64,000 bases of DNA from Blattamonas nauphoetae (lineage: Eukaryota; Preaxostyla; Oxymonadida): the NCBI GenBank assembly GCA_033064195.1, contig JARBJD010000161.1, forward strand, positions 99,548-163,547. Direction: 5' to 3'. A program made the translations under genes and the position numbers. Shown here piece after piece: positions 53,829 through 63,791 of the stretch. Numbering within the stretch: position 1 is the stretch's first letter; each line of letters starts with the position of its first letter. A model generated the notes under the pieces. It did no database searches and had not been told where the DNA came from. It saw only the letters and a list, made by a program, of their open reading frames with translations.

Positions 53829-54780
53829 ATGATTTGTGTTGTTGATGATCCAAAGCACTTGTACAGTCAGCAATGCTGCCATTGTCCCCGTATCCAAACA
53901 CATCACCTCATGATACTTCCTTCGCTCTTCCTCACCCACTTCGTGTCGAACCTGAACCAACACGCCGCGTCGATGGGCATCACCCTCCCCGACGACTCCA
54001 ACAAGCGCGGACGGAAGGCCAAGCAAGACGCTGCGCCGATCCCGACCTTCTTCAAAGCACCTGCCGTCACGCTGGAAGACCGCGCACACCGCTACACCTT
54101 CTTCAACCTGCCGTTCTCGTGTGTCACGCTCTCGCTCTTCAACCTGCACCTCGCGCAGGGCTTCGACCTCCTCTCCTCGTCTCTCCCGTCTCGCGAGTCG
54201 CTCTCCACAACGTACGCTACGTTCCTCCCGCACGCTCCTCTTGCCCAGTTCCTCCATCTGACAGGCCGGGACAGGCCCGATTCTCGCCCATCAACCACAA
54301 CCAGCACGGGATCGAACGAGTCGACGCTGTCGAACGGAGGGCTGCTCCGAATGGGACAGGACCAGACACCCACATCCACGCTGACCAGCCCGATCGTCGC
54401 TGTGGACTTACTCACCCACGCAGGCGCCTCGTCCTTCTTCAAGATTGACCTCCCGCGTTCCATCTGCGAGGGCTAGGAGAGTGGCTTCGTGTTCGGGTTC
54501 TTTGTGACCAACATCAACGGCGACAAGCTCCGCAAGGCTGGAGTGAAGAACAATTCCAGACTGATTATGAAGGCAGTCGCGTTCGACAGACTCGATCGCA
54601 GTGTTGTGGTGTGTTTTCTGCATCTTCTTCCATCGCCCTCTCCTCTCTCTCCAAACAGAAGCTTTCCACACCTAACTCGAAGAGTCGTGCGAGTGTGTCC
54701 GTTCGATTCGTTTCATCTGCTTTCCTCTTTCTTCTTCATCTTATCAATCTGACTCCTCTTCTCCAGTCCATTTCCCACCA
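53829..54780 (+). CDS. GC-rich cargo gene, first part, unrecognised
   Basis: From ~53955 the frame reads NLNQHAASMGITLPDDSNKR, FFKAPAVTLEDRAHRYTFF, LPFSCVTLSLFNLHLAQGFD and SPIVAVDLLTHAGASSFFKI. It meets a TAG (54474-54476) after RSICEG. The same frame goes on as ESGFVFGFFVTNINGDKLRK and MKAVAFDRLDRSVVV to a GT donor-like site near 54609. It is much GC-richer than the flanks and its amino-acid use looks native. I cannot name the family. The TAG may be a disabling change or a recoded codon. The start is uncertain. Confidence 0.5.
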
Positions 54781-55081
54781 GTTCGCATTGACGCGCGCCT
54801 TGTCCCACACACCTTCTTCGCCAGACAGCCACCAGCTCTCCAGTTTAATCCAAACAGTGGTCAAATGCTCCTCTGTCTCTCATCGATCCGCTCTTCCACA
54901 TCTCGCCCGTCCTCGCTCGCGCTGAAGTGAAGTTCAACAACCCGCCTTTCATCGTCGTTGCCAATTCCGACAGAGATCAGCGATTAGTCGTGTCTGGCTC
55001 GAAAGCGAAGAAGCACACTCTTTCTCGTCTGTCATGTCATTCTTCGTCATTCCTTCTCTTCCAGATCCGATCTGAAATGAA

Positions 55082-56348
55082 GAAGACGGGGAGAAGCTGC
55101 GCGCACTGTCCGAAGTTGAGGGGCGATGTGTTTTCATCGTCAACCAGGCCGGCGTCATCGAGAGGAAGCTCAAATTGAATCGGTTCGACGATCTGGCGAA
55201 TGAGGAAGAGGAGGGAAACGAGAATGACAGGCTTCGGCGACTGCATGAGATGGAATTGTTGGACAGAGCGAGGGCCTTCCTTCCAGATTTGGAGCAGCAG
55301 CGAGCAGAAGAGGAGCAACGTCGGAGAGACGAGAGGAGCAGAAGAGGCAGGCCGAGATGCTAGCCAAGCGGGATCCGGTCGCTCTCTCCAAAGCCACACA
55401 AAAGGTGTGCTCGTTTTCTTTTCCCTACTCGTTCCGTTTCGTGTCAGGTTACTCACTCCACCCGATATGAGCGGCCCCTCCTATCGGGCGAGCGGGAGTG
55501 AAGACAGCGACGACGCAGGGTTTGGCGGATGGCGTTCTGATGACATGGGACCAGACATCGACGACTGGCTCCGATTTCCGACATAGAAACAGCCAGGCGG
55601 TGGGAAGAAGGGCAGAGCGGACACTGCTCCGTTCGATTTGGATGCTGTCCCGAAGTCTCCTCCGAACAAGAAACGACGGACAGAGCTGGCACGGGAGCTG
55701 CAGGAGAGGAAGACCAAGACAGAACTGCTGATCGACGAGACCATCCTGCTGCGGTCGGAGTTGCGAATGAAAGAGATCGAACGAATGGTTCCAACCACAC
55801 GCTGGAACATTGGTGTGCTCTCATCTCACCTTCACCCTTTTTCAGATAAAGCAAAGGCGGACCTCCGCGACCTTCGCATGGCACTCATCACAACGAAGGA
55901 GTGCGGGATTAAGCTGATTGGCGAAGACAAGACACTTGTGAGAGAGGCAGGCGAGCGCATTCTGATTGCAGCAACGAAACAAGAGAAAACGAAAAAGAAC
56001 GATCCCAACACTGAGATGGAGAACGCAGCCGCCGTTGAAAAGAGCAGAATCGAGCAAACAAGGGTGCAGCTGGAACTTGGGTGTCTGAAGGCACAGGAAG
56101 AGGAATACGAAGCGTGGGAGAGGGAAGGCGAGCGAGCACTGCCAGCATTGCAGGCTGATCTCGACTCCCTCCTCTCCGAATACAACACTCTGCGGCTTCG
56201 AATTGTGCAGACGAAGGGACAACAGCACGCTGCCCAAAACGAGTTTGACGGCCTTCACCACACTCCCTTCCCGTCGCCCGCCGACGTCAGCCCAGTTGAT
56301 GTTTCCATTCTTGAGCGAGATTCTGGTCAGATTGGAGAACACTTCTGA
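55082..56348 (+). CDS. GC-rich cargo gene, second part, helical, unrecognised
   Basis: Pieces read EKLRALSEVEGRCVFIVNQA, FDDLANEEEEGNENDRLRRL and LLDRARAFLPDLEQQRAEEE. After a frame change come KRQAEMLAKRDPVALSKATQ and a likely 43-nt intron (55405-55447). The next frame holds SEDSDDAGFGGWRSDDMG and DIDDWLRFPT, a TAG, then KQPGGGKKGRADTAPFD in the same frame. From 55638 comes a helical protein (KRRTELARELQERK, LLIDETILLRSELRMKEIE). A 33-nt GT-AG intron is possible at 55813-55845, giving RWNIDKAKADLRDLRM. Coiled segments follow (RVQLELGCLKAQEEEYEAW), then a TGA at 56346. The two halves could be one nuclear protein; function unknown. Confidence 0.5.
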
Positions 56349-57955
56349 CGACATAACGAGTCCAATTTCATGAATTTGTATACTTTTTGGGGACTTCGAG
56401 TTTGTTGATGAAGATTGGATCTTGTTAGGTTCACAGTTGTTGGCGACTAAAAATAGGATGTGTTGGCCAACTACAAGCAAAATGGTAAGCGAGAGTGGAA
56501 TGACAGTAGCAGTCACACCAAGGAAGATGCGCTTCCACCGACTGAAGTCGATCAGCACGAATAGAAGTAAAATAGTGAATTGAAACGGGAAACTTGGCAT
56601 CAAAAGGAACCTCCAGATGTTCTCCGCCGCCCTTATGCAATTGGTGGAGATGATCAAAGCAGTAATCTTCCACTGTCAATGTGCGAAAGTGGTGCAGCGT
56701 TCAACAGCAATGTATTCCGATATCTCAGTCCGGTACGTACTGACTGAACTGGTTTGATGCGACGGAATGAGAAGCAACTCGCTATGATATCGAAGAAGTC
56801 GGGAAAGAACGGGTGAAGAATCACGACAATTCTAGAGGTAAATGGGAAGAGTGTCGAGGAGTTTAACTCTCGTGTATTGCCTTTCAAGAGGATTTGTGTC
56901 ATTTTGATAGGTTGTTGGAAGAAGAAGGTATAACGAGGAGAGAGATGTTTGGATCATGAGAAAGATGATGAAGATGACAGATGGAGAAGAAATAGACAAA
57001 TATAGTGTCGGTAATGCGTCAGAGAAGGGAAAAACATGATGTGGGATACATATTTGACGATTTAAAAGAATGAGAAGATGATGATCCGATTGTTCTTCAT
57101 CTTTAGCGACGTCAAACGGAACAATCTCGATTCTGATCGCTGTTTTGTTTTCGTGTCGAAAGAGAAGGAGGGGTATAGCATGGATGTCGATATCGAGCGA
57201 GTGAATACACCATGTGACGAGGTTTGTTGAAATGTTGCAAAATAAGGGTGACAGACAATTCGGTATTAGTCTGATCGTTCTGACACATGTCATCTGACCC
57301 AATTTGAAAGGCTTCACACTCTCGTCATCACTCCACACCTCTCCTCACCATTCTCATCACATTCATCCCGCAAAGGTGGTATTTCAGAACAAGTTGTTGA
57401 GGATCTCATGGCGTCTCAAGGAGCGAAGGAATTAGAACTCACAGCAGCAAACGACTGGTTTTGACGCGTTCTCTTCCACCCTTTTTTCTCATTTTTGCCT
57501 TTCTTCCATCATGTCCTCCCAATATTGTCTCATTCTCTCTCTTCCCATCATCTCTTCCTCATCAGTCAAATGACATCCTGCTATCCCATCGCAACTCCAA
57601 GGCCCTCTCAATTGATTATCTGAGCCACCTCAAAGAAATTCAACCAATAAATCTGGTGTAATCAATCGACAATCATAGAAATTATGAAGAACCAGACATG
57701 TTAAGAAACAACTGAATGAAGAAGTCAGATTCAGAATAGTGAAGTGCACACAAACCAAGACAAGATTCTGAAGCGAAAGATAGCGGACAAAAGTGAAAAA
57801 ACACAGAAACAATAGGAAAAAGAGACATTTCGATGTGCTTGGAGAGAACTTGCTTCATATCGCCAATTCTTCACCAAACTTCCTTTTCTCGAAATTATTA
57901 TTTCATTATCGGTATAATGAGAGAAAGAAATGAATAACTGGATAAAATGTGTTTC
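56349..57955. other. Interior of the large element, no recognised gene
   Basis: AT-richer than the cargo genes. Minus-strand frames (55842-56657, 56832-57338) look like shadows or intron sequence. Nothing resembling a transposase core was found. Confidence 0.3.
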
Positions 57956-58468
57956 AACTGTTCCCCATAAATCACTTTTTTAAGGTTGATCAACTCATAA
58001 AGATTCACCTTCATCTCCTCCCACAGGTGTTTGCACACGCTATTACTGCACGGATGGATTCATCTTTCCCTAAACTTTCACTTTTTCGTGGACGTTTGAT
58101 TTATGTGGATTTCAGGGGTTTTGTGGCATACCCTTATGGGTATCTGGAAAGATTCAAAAAAACCCATATTTTCTCGAGAAAAAATTCTTAGAAAAAAAAA
58201 TGGTTACTTTTTTGAGCATCTTTTGTCGAGATCGATACGAACAATATGCAATTTGTTTGGTGAAAAACGGATGGCTGGTTGTGGAGATATGACGTGGAAA
58301 AGTAGAAAAAAAAAGTGTGAATCCTACTGTATGAGGCTACAGAGCCCAATAATGGGTCTTTAGCTCCAAATTTTTTTCAGGATTATTTTCTCACCAAAAC
58401 TACATTTCCCAGAAAAAATCTCGATTTTAGGCGGTTTATTGAATTTCGGCGCGTTGGTGACAGCACTA

Positions 58469-58815
58469 TGAAGTGGGTCAATATTTTTGACATCATAGAA
58501 AAGTTCGAGATCACCCCTTCAAAACCTCCTCTCCGCATTCTTTTTTTCAAATTTGCTGTTAAATCTCAAATAGCTCTTTCTCACCTCCATGAACTGATTA
58601 CATGTGTTTTTTTCGATCTATTCATACCAGTAGACAAATTGGAGGTGGATTACAAAACAATATGGGTTGATCGTCATTTGGTGGACTATGTACGGTCTAC
58701 CATCTTCCTCACTGCACTGGATGTGGTGTTCCGGGCGAATGTCTCCTTCACCACCATATTACCTCTTCTCTCATTCTCTCTCTCTTCTGTTTTCCCTCTC
58801 TTCGCACGATTTTGA
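58469..58815 (+). pseudogene. 3' end of SPRY-like host gene after the insertion
   Basis: This continues the 51761-53093 gene as MKWVNIFDIIEKFEITPSKP, then FKFAVKSQIALSHLHELITC, DKLEVDYKTIWVDRHLVDYV and IFLTALDVVFRANVSF, ending FPLFARF with TGA. The first ~15 residues fit the usual last strand of the SPRY-like domain. The remaining ~100 are an unrecognised hydrophobic tail or downstream sequence. Confidence 0.5.
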
Positions 58816-58896
58816 AGCTTGGATGAATGATTTCAGTTTTATTCACTTTTGGTGGTGTATTATCTCAAACAAGTGATTTTTCTTTAGTTTGTTTTC

Positions 58897-60975
58897 TCAA
58901 GAAAGTGTTAATTGTGAGTTGAAAACAACAAGATTCATGGAAGACACAATTAAGATGGAAAGTGCTGATGAGAGAAAGAGTGGAGGGAGGCGGAGGCTCG
59001 AGGAGGTGAGTTTGGATGTCGCAGAAGGAAAAAGGGAGTCTATCGGAAGGAGGTGAGTGGAGGACGAGGGAGGTGAGTGGAGGGCGAGGGAGGTGAGTGG
59101 AGGATTAGAGAGGGGAGGGGAGAAGTGCAGAAGACGAGGGAGGCAAGTAGAGGTGAGTGGAGTGTGTGGTGGCGATGGGGAGCGAAATGGAGTGTTTGGT
59201 GGCGATGAGGAGCGAAATGGAGTGTTTGGTGGCGATGAGGAGCGAAGCGGAGTGTTTGGTGGCGATAGAGAGCGAACTGGAGTGTTTGGTGGCGATGAGG
59301 AGCGAAATGGAATGTTTGGTGGCGATAGGGAGCGAAGCGGAGTGTTTGGTGGCGATGGGGAGCGAAGCGGAATGTTTGGTGGCGATGGGGAGCGAAGTGG
59401 AGTATTTGGTGGCGATGGGGAGCGAACTGGAGTGGTTGGTGGCGATGAGGAGCGAAATGGAGTGTTTGGTGGCGATGGGGAGCGAAGCGGAGTGTTTGGT
59501 GGCGATGGGGAGCGAAGCGGAATGTTTGGTGGCGATGAGGAGCGAAGCGGAATGTTTGGTGGCGATGGGGAGCGAAGTGGAGTGTTTGGTGGCGATGGGG
59601 AGCGAAGCGGAGTGTTTGGTGGCGATAGGGAGCGAAGTGGAGTGTTTGGTGGCGATAGGGAGCGAAGCGGAGTGTTTGGTAGCGATGGGGAGCGAAATGG
59701 AGTGTTTGGTGGCGATGAGGAGCGAACTGGAGTGTTTGGTGGCGAGGAGGAGCGAAGCGGAGTGTTTGGTGGCGATGGGGAGCGAAGCGGAATGTTTGGT
59801 GGCGATGAGGAGCGAAGTGGAGTGTTTGGTGGCGATGAGGAGCGAAGCGGAGTGTTTGGTGGCGATGGGGAGCGAAGCGGAATGTTTGGTGGCGATGAGG
59901 AGCGAAGCGGAGTGTTTGGTGGCGATAGGGAGCGAAGCGGAGTGTTTGGTGGCGATAGAGAGCGAACTGGAGTGTTTGGTGGCGATGAGGAGCGAAGCGG
60001 AGTGTTTGGTGGCGATAGAGAGCGAACTGGAATGTTTGGTGGCGATAGGGAGCGAAATGGAGTGTTTGGTGGCGATAGGGAGCGAAGTGGAGTGTTTGGT
60101 GGCGATGAGGAGCGAAATGGAGTGTTTGGTGGCGATAGGGAGCGAAGTGGAGTGTTTGGTGGCGATGAGGCGCGAAGCGGAGTGTTTGGTGGCGATAGAG
60201 AGCGAACTGGAGTGTGTGGTGGCGATGAGGAGCGAAATGGAGTGTTTGGTGGCGATGGGGAGCGAAGCGGAGTGTTTGGTGGCGATGGGGAGCGAAGTGG
60301 AGTGTTTGGTGGCGATGAGGAGCGAAGCGGAGTGTTTGGTGGCGATAGGGAGCGAAGTGGGGTGTTTGGTGGCGATGAGGAGCGAAGTGGAGTGTTTGGT
60401 GGCGATAGAGAGCGAACTGGAGTGTGTGGTGGCGATGAGGAGCGAAATGGAGTGTTTGGTGGCGATGGGGAGCGAAGCGGAGTGTTTGGTGGCGATGGGG
60501 AGCGAAGTGGAGTGTTTGGTGGCGATGAGGAGCGAAGCGGAGTGTTTGGTGGCGATAGGGAGCGAAGTGGAGTGTTTGGTGGCGATGGGGAGCGAAGTGG
60601 AGTGTTTGGTGGCGATGAGGAGCGAAGCGGAGTGTTTGGTGGCGATAGGGAGCGAAGTGGAGTGTTTGGTGGCGATGGGGAGCGAAGTGGAGTGTTTGGT
60701 GGCGATAGGGAGCGAAGTGGAGTGTTTGGTGGCGATAGGGAGCGAAGTGGAGTGTTTGGTGGCGATAGGGAGCGAAGCGGAGTGTTTGGTAGCGATGGGG
60801 AGCGAACCGGAGTGTTTGGTGGCGATAGGGAGCGAAGTGGAGTGTTTGGTGGCGATGGGGAGCGAAGTGGAGTGTTTGGTGGCGATAGGGAGCGAAGTGG
60901 AGTGTTTGGTGGCGATGGATGGCGATGGTGAGGGTGTGGTGGAGCTTGAGAGCGATAAAGGACAGCTGAGTTCAT
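58897..60975 (-). CDS. Possible repeat protein (SPPNTPLRS decapeptides), uncertain
   Basis: A 692-codon minus-strand frame consists mostly of about 59 decapeptides of the form SPPNTPLRSx, with Leu/Val/Phe at position 7 and Leu/Ser/Pro at position 10. A unique N-terminus (MNSAVLYRSQAPPHPHH) and a Ser/Pro/Leu-rich C-terminus bound it. Because the DNA unit is 30 bp, plus-strand frames are open too (GVFGGDEERS-type), so openness is not evidence of coding. C/T changes inside the Pro codon are silent on this strand, but other variable sites are not. I lean to a minisatellite that may be translated. Confidence 0.3.
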   Translation of the reverse strand: MNSAVLYRSQAPPHPHHRHPSPPNTPLRSLSPPNTPLRSPSPPNTPLRSLSPPNTPVRSPSLPNTPLRSLSPPNTPLRSLSPPNTPLRSLSPPNTPLRSPSPPNTPLRSLSPPNTPLRSSSPPNTPLRSPSPPNTPLRSLSPPNTPLRSSSPPNTPLRSPSPPNTPLRSPSPPNTPFRSSSPPHTPVRSLSPPNTPLRSSSPPNTPLRSLSPPNTPLRSSSPPNTPLRSPSPPNTPLRSPSPPNTPFRSSSPPHTPVRSLSPPNTPLRASSPPNTPLRSLSPPNTPFRSSSPPNTPLRSLSPPNTPFRSLSPPNIPVRSLSPPNTPLRSSSPPNTPVRSLSPPNTPLRSLSPPNTPLRSSSPPNIPLRSPSPPNTPLRSSSPPNTPLRSSSPPNIPLRSPSPPNTPLRSSSPPNTPVRSSSPPNTPFRSPSLPNTPLRSLSPPNTPLRSLSPPNTPLRSPSPPNTPLRSPSPPNIPLRSSSPPNIPLRSPSPPNTPLRSPSPPNTPFRSSSPPTTPVRSPSPPNTPLRSPSPPNIPLRSPSPPNTPLRSLSPPNIPFRSSSPPNTPVRSLSPPNTPLRSSSPPNTPFRSSSPPNTPFRSPSPPHTPLTSTCLPRLLHFSPPLSNPPLTSLALHSPPSSSTHLLPIDSLFPSATSKLTSSSLRLPPLFLSSALSILIVSSMNLVVFNSQLTLS
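59155..60930. repeat. 30-bp minisatellite, about 59 copies
   Basis: The unit is agtgtttggtggcgat followed by a variable triplet (gag, ggg, agg, aga), then gagcgaa and a variable pair (at, gc, gt, ct) and gg. The unit length is invariant over ~1.78 kb. Higher-order blocks of several units recur, for example 60181-60390 against 60391-60570. Confidence 0.95.
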
Positions 60976-61038
60976 CGGTACGAAGAGGACTGAGATAGCG
61001 GTGGTTGCTTGAGTGGGAATATTGATGGTGGTGTACTA

Positions 61039-61163
61039 CTGAGTGGTGGGGAGTGGAGATGAGAGGTTGGCTGAGTGGTGGGGAGCGGAGATGAGAGGTT
61101 GGCTGAGTGGTGGGGAGTGGAGATGAGAGGTTGGCTGAGTGGTGGGGAGTGGAGATGAGTGCT
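61039..61163. repeat. 32-bp minisatellite, nearly four copies
   Basis: The unit tgagtggtggggagtggaga plus tgagaggttggc is repeated three full times and once partly, with single-base differences. It lies just beyond the 30-bp array. Confidence 0.9.
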
Positions 61164-61450
61164 AGGTTGGTGGCTGGGAGGAATGTACACCATCGCTAAT
61201 TGGACCTGGAAGATAAAGAAGTCACGAAGAAGGATTGAGACATATCGTTTTTCTTACCACAACTGAAGTGAACTTGATGCTATGATCCAAAAGTCTAGTG
61301 GAGGAATTGAGTGAATGACAGACAACCTACAAGAGGAGAAGACAAAAATGAGAATGATTGTTGATGAAAGAGAAAAATTTGTGAAATATAAACGGAATTG
61401 TTCTAAAACAGAAATCAATAATGAAAATATGTCTTTCAGTGTTGTCCTCA
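61164..61450. other. No recognised gene
   Basis: Mixed-composition spacer between the minisatellite and the structured element, with no domain or motif seen. Confidence 0.3.
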
Positions 61451-61561
61451 CTCATTCCAAGTCCTGCTGTGAACCTAGTACCGGACACAAGGCCGTAAAT
61501 GGTACTAGGCTAGCCCTGTTCGGCCAAAAGGCCTGGCAGGATAAGCCAGGTATGGAATGAG
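61451..61561 (+). ncRNA. Compact, nested-hairpin RNA candidate
   Basis: Nested perfect stems are present. P1 is CTCATTCC (61451-61458) with GGAATGAG (61554-61561). P2 is TCCTGC (61462-61467) with GCAGGA (61536-61541). P3 is CCTAGTACC (61474-61482) with GGTACTAGG (61501-61509). P4 is GGCC-AAAA-GGCC (61522-61533). The P3 loop contains GGCC (61491-61494), which could pair with the P4 strand as a pseudoknot. The loop text CCGGACACAAGGCCGTAAA recalls conserved twister-ribozyme sequence (CAAG.CCG..AAA), and CTGC lies just after a P1-proximal internal loop. The strand is uncertain because perfect stems also form on the complement. Confidence 0.5.
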
Positions 61562-61849
61562 CGAGGTGGTAGGGGTTTAATTGTAATAAAATGGCGAGGT
61601 GAAAATGAATTAGAATCAAAAGAATAGGAGAGCTTGGAGGTGAATATAGAATTGGAGAAGTTGGAGTGATTGGATGAACAAGAGAATGAGAAGAATGAAA
61701 AAGTGAAGAAGGAGAAGAATGAATAAGTGAAGAAGGGGAAGAATGAATAAGTGAAGAAGGAAAAGAATGAAGAGTATGAGAATTAGGAGTTGAAGAAGAA
61801 ACATTTGAAAGATATGAATAACGAAAGATGTAAGAGACTGAAGACCCGA
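61562..61849. other. Purine-rich spacer
   Basis: Tandem-like gaagaatgaataagtgaaga repeats lie at about 61690-61790. This may be an intron of the minus-strand transposase, since a GTGAGT donor lies just upstream on that strand (61857). Confidence 0.3.
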
Positions 61850-62880
61850 ACTCACCTCATTCTCATCCCGTCTCTCAACTTCCTCCTTCTCAAACACCTT
61901 CCTCTCCCTTTGTCCTCTCCTCTTCTCTGAAAACGCAATAAGAAGTCAAATGAAGACGCGTTCACACAAACAGGGGCCCCGGTCAAGGAGGTATCTGATC
62001 GGAAAAATCCAAGGTATTCCTTCAGACCGGTGATTATGACCCGAAAATATGAGTGACTGTCTGGGAAGACAGTATGTCTAAAGTGAATAAAAAGATGAAC
62101 TATCAAAAGAGACACACCGGTGGAAGGAATGAACGGAATTTCCGTCATTCCCATTCAATTGAGTGAGATGTGAAGTGAAAAAATCAATAAGGTCATCCGA
62201 GGAGCGGATTGGTTCAGTGAGGTGATGTGAAACAAAATTTGAAAGGACTCCGAATTCGGAGTCGCAGCAGTTTTTCCCATGCTGCTCTGAAAAGAAACAG
62301 TACTGAATTTTCTTCCCTGAAAACAAGGGATTTTGAGAAGACAGAAAGTAACCGAGAACATACTGGTTCCTAAAATGCGGACCAGTATCAGTAAATACAG
62401 TGATGTGTTTCTTGGAAGTGTATGAATCAAGAGAAAATAAATCGGCAAGACATTCTTGAACAAAACGGTGATCATGAGAAAGAACAGGGGAAATAAAGTT
62501 GTGATATGTTTTTTTGATAACAGAATTCTGTGAGGTGAAACAAGTAATGCAGAGATGAGAAACTGAAGTTTTTAGATAAAAATCGTGTCCGACTTGGTCA
62601 TTGGAAAGAGGTAATGTCCAATTTTCTTTAAAGTCCATGACGATGACCAATGTGTCATCGTCTATGGATGAAATGGATGAATTGTAATAATTTCTTTGTG
62701 TTTCGGCTATTTTTTGTGTTTTTCTATTGTTTTAGTTCATTTTGTTCTTTTCTGTGAGTTTTTGTTTTGTGCTTTTAATGTTTCTTCTTTTTTGTAAATA
62801 TTTGCCTCGTTCACAAAGGGAACAGAGGTCGGTTCTTTGTTGCTTTTTTCAGGAATTTTGTTTGTTTGCAGAAAGTAGAG
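61850..62880 (-). pseudogene. DDE-type transposase of unplaced family, broken
   Basis: A Cys-rich lead (TDLCSLCERGKYLQKRRN) precedes VIVMDFKENWTLPLSND, where the Asp is the likely first catalytic residue. Then come TVFTDTGPHFRNQYVLGYF (second Asp) and YCFFSEQHGKNCCDSEFG (third acidic residue). This set matches transposase-like proteins with the FF..HGK..D signature known from many animal and protist repeats; I cannot place the superfamily. A TGA (after NKQNS) and a TAA (after KNKMN) lie in frame upstream of the core. A frame change near 62090 leads to YFRVIITGLKEYLGFF. A GT-AG intron probably precedes the final exon (EVERRDENE, ~61858-61926). Confidence 0.55.
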
Positions 62881-63073
62881 TAAGAGATTTTGGTTTTCCT
62901 TCCTCAACTAGCTGACGGTGAAGCTCCTTTTCGTTGTTTCAAGGAGCCTTGTTTCGATGTGGTGTGTTTCGGTTGCTATGGTTTCGAGGGAGTTGTCCGA
63001 GTTGATGGACTATCTGACCTGCTGAGGAGGAATAGCAGGTCATCGTCGTCCAGTGTGTCAACTGCTGGCTTTT
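62881..63073. other. Upstream debris of the transposase-like gene
   Basis: Minus-strand text continues to look coding (RNNEKELHRQLVEEGKPKS at about 62880-62945) but shifts frame. Confidence 0.3.
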
Positions 63074-63791
63074 CTAATAGTATAAAGAGAATTGGGTGAA
63101 AAGTGTGAGCATACGTTTCTTAACCCTCTTCTGTGGTTTTCTTTTCTGGTTTTCGCAGCTTGGTGACGTTTTATCTTCTATTGCTTTCATCAGTTCAGTG
63201 TCTTCGAGGATGTTTATTTTCTGTGAGAATGATTGAAAAAGGAAAAGGAACCTGTTTTGAGGCCGGTCGACGTCGAGTGGGATTCCGAGGTCTCCCACCG
63301 ATTCTGTCGAATCGGGGCAGGCATAGTTATATGCCCTCCTCGACGTCGAAACCAACAGCCTGTGTCTCGCCAAGTGAGAGTACTTGGGAGACACACTGCA
63401 TCAATTTCACCTTGTCGTCTTTGCACCTCATTTCACGATGTAAATGAGTTAAAGACGAAATAAGTGAAGTGAATTTATCTAAAGAGAAAGAATGAGAGAA
63501 AAGCCAAACTATTGTAATGAGCAAGGACAATCTCCTTGATTGGTATGAGTTCATGACGACTATCCAGAGCTTTGATGAGAGGTGCTGCTGGATAGTCGCG
63601 ATACTGACGAGAAGGTCGTAAATCTCCTTCCCGTGCGTGCTAATGGTTGATTTGGGTTTTGTAATATAAGCTTCCATGGTTGCGAGAAGATATGATGGGG
63701 ATAAGAATTTTCGAGTTTTGCTTGAATATTTCTTGGGGTTGTCTGAAGATGAGAAATCTGTCTTCAATGGCCCACAAGTCTGGGTCATCAT
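63074..63791 (-). pseudogene. Unrecognised minus-strand gene in three frames
   Basis: Pieces read KEIYDLLVSIATIQQHLSSK, DKVKLMQCVSQVLSLGETQA and DVEEGI (63791-63327). After a frame change comes DLGIPLDVDRPQNRFLFLF, then INILEDTELMKAIEDKTSPS, ending QKRVKKRML near 63120. It could be the N-terminal part of the transposase at 61850-62880 or a separate gene. No domain is recognised. Confidence 0.35.

Larger units (their letters stand above)
53094..58466. mobile_element. Large gene-carrying transposon with long TIRs and TA duplication (5373 bp)
   Basis: The ends read GTGCTGTCACCAACGCG and the reverse complement, flanked by TA (53092-53093 and 58467-58468). The first ~125 bp of each end are nearly identical. 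Weaker similarity extends about 400 bp (53094-~53500 and ~57960-58466), including ccacataaat and cgtccac. The insertion interrupts the last segment of the SPRY-like gene, whose frame continues as QSVDMKWVNIFD if the element and one TA are set aside. The interior carries GC-rich gene sequence and no visible transposase. The TA target suggests a Tc1/mariner or related superfamily; TIR length is unusual for it. Confidence 0.78.

Noticed and set aside
59057-60998. Long plus-strand repeat proteins (GVFGGDEERS and VECLVAMGSE types)
   Set aside because: They are open only because the repeat unit is 30 bp. No start context or unique domain supports them over the minus strand.
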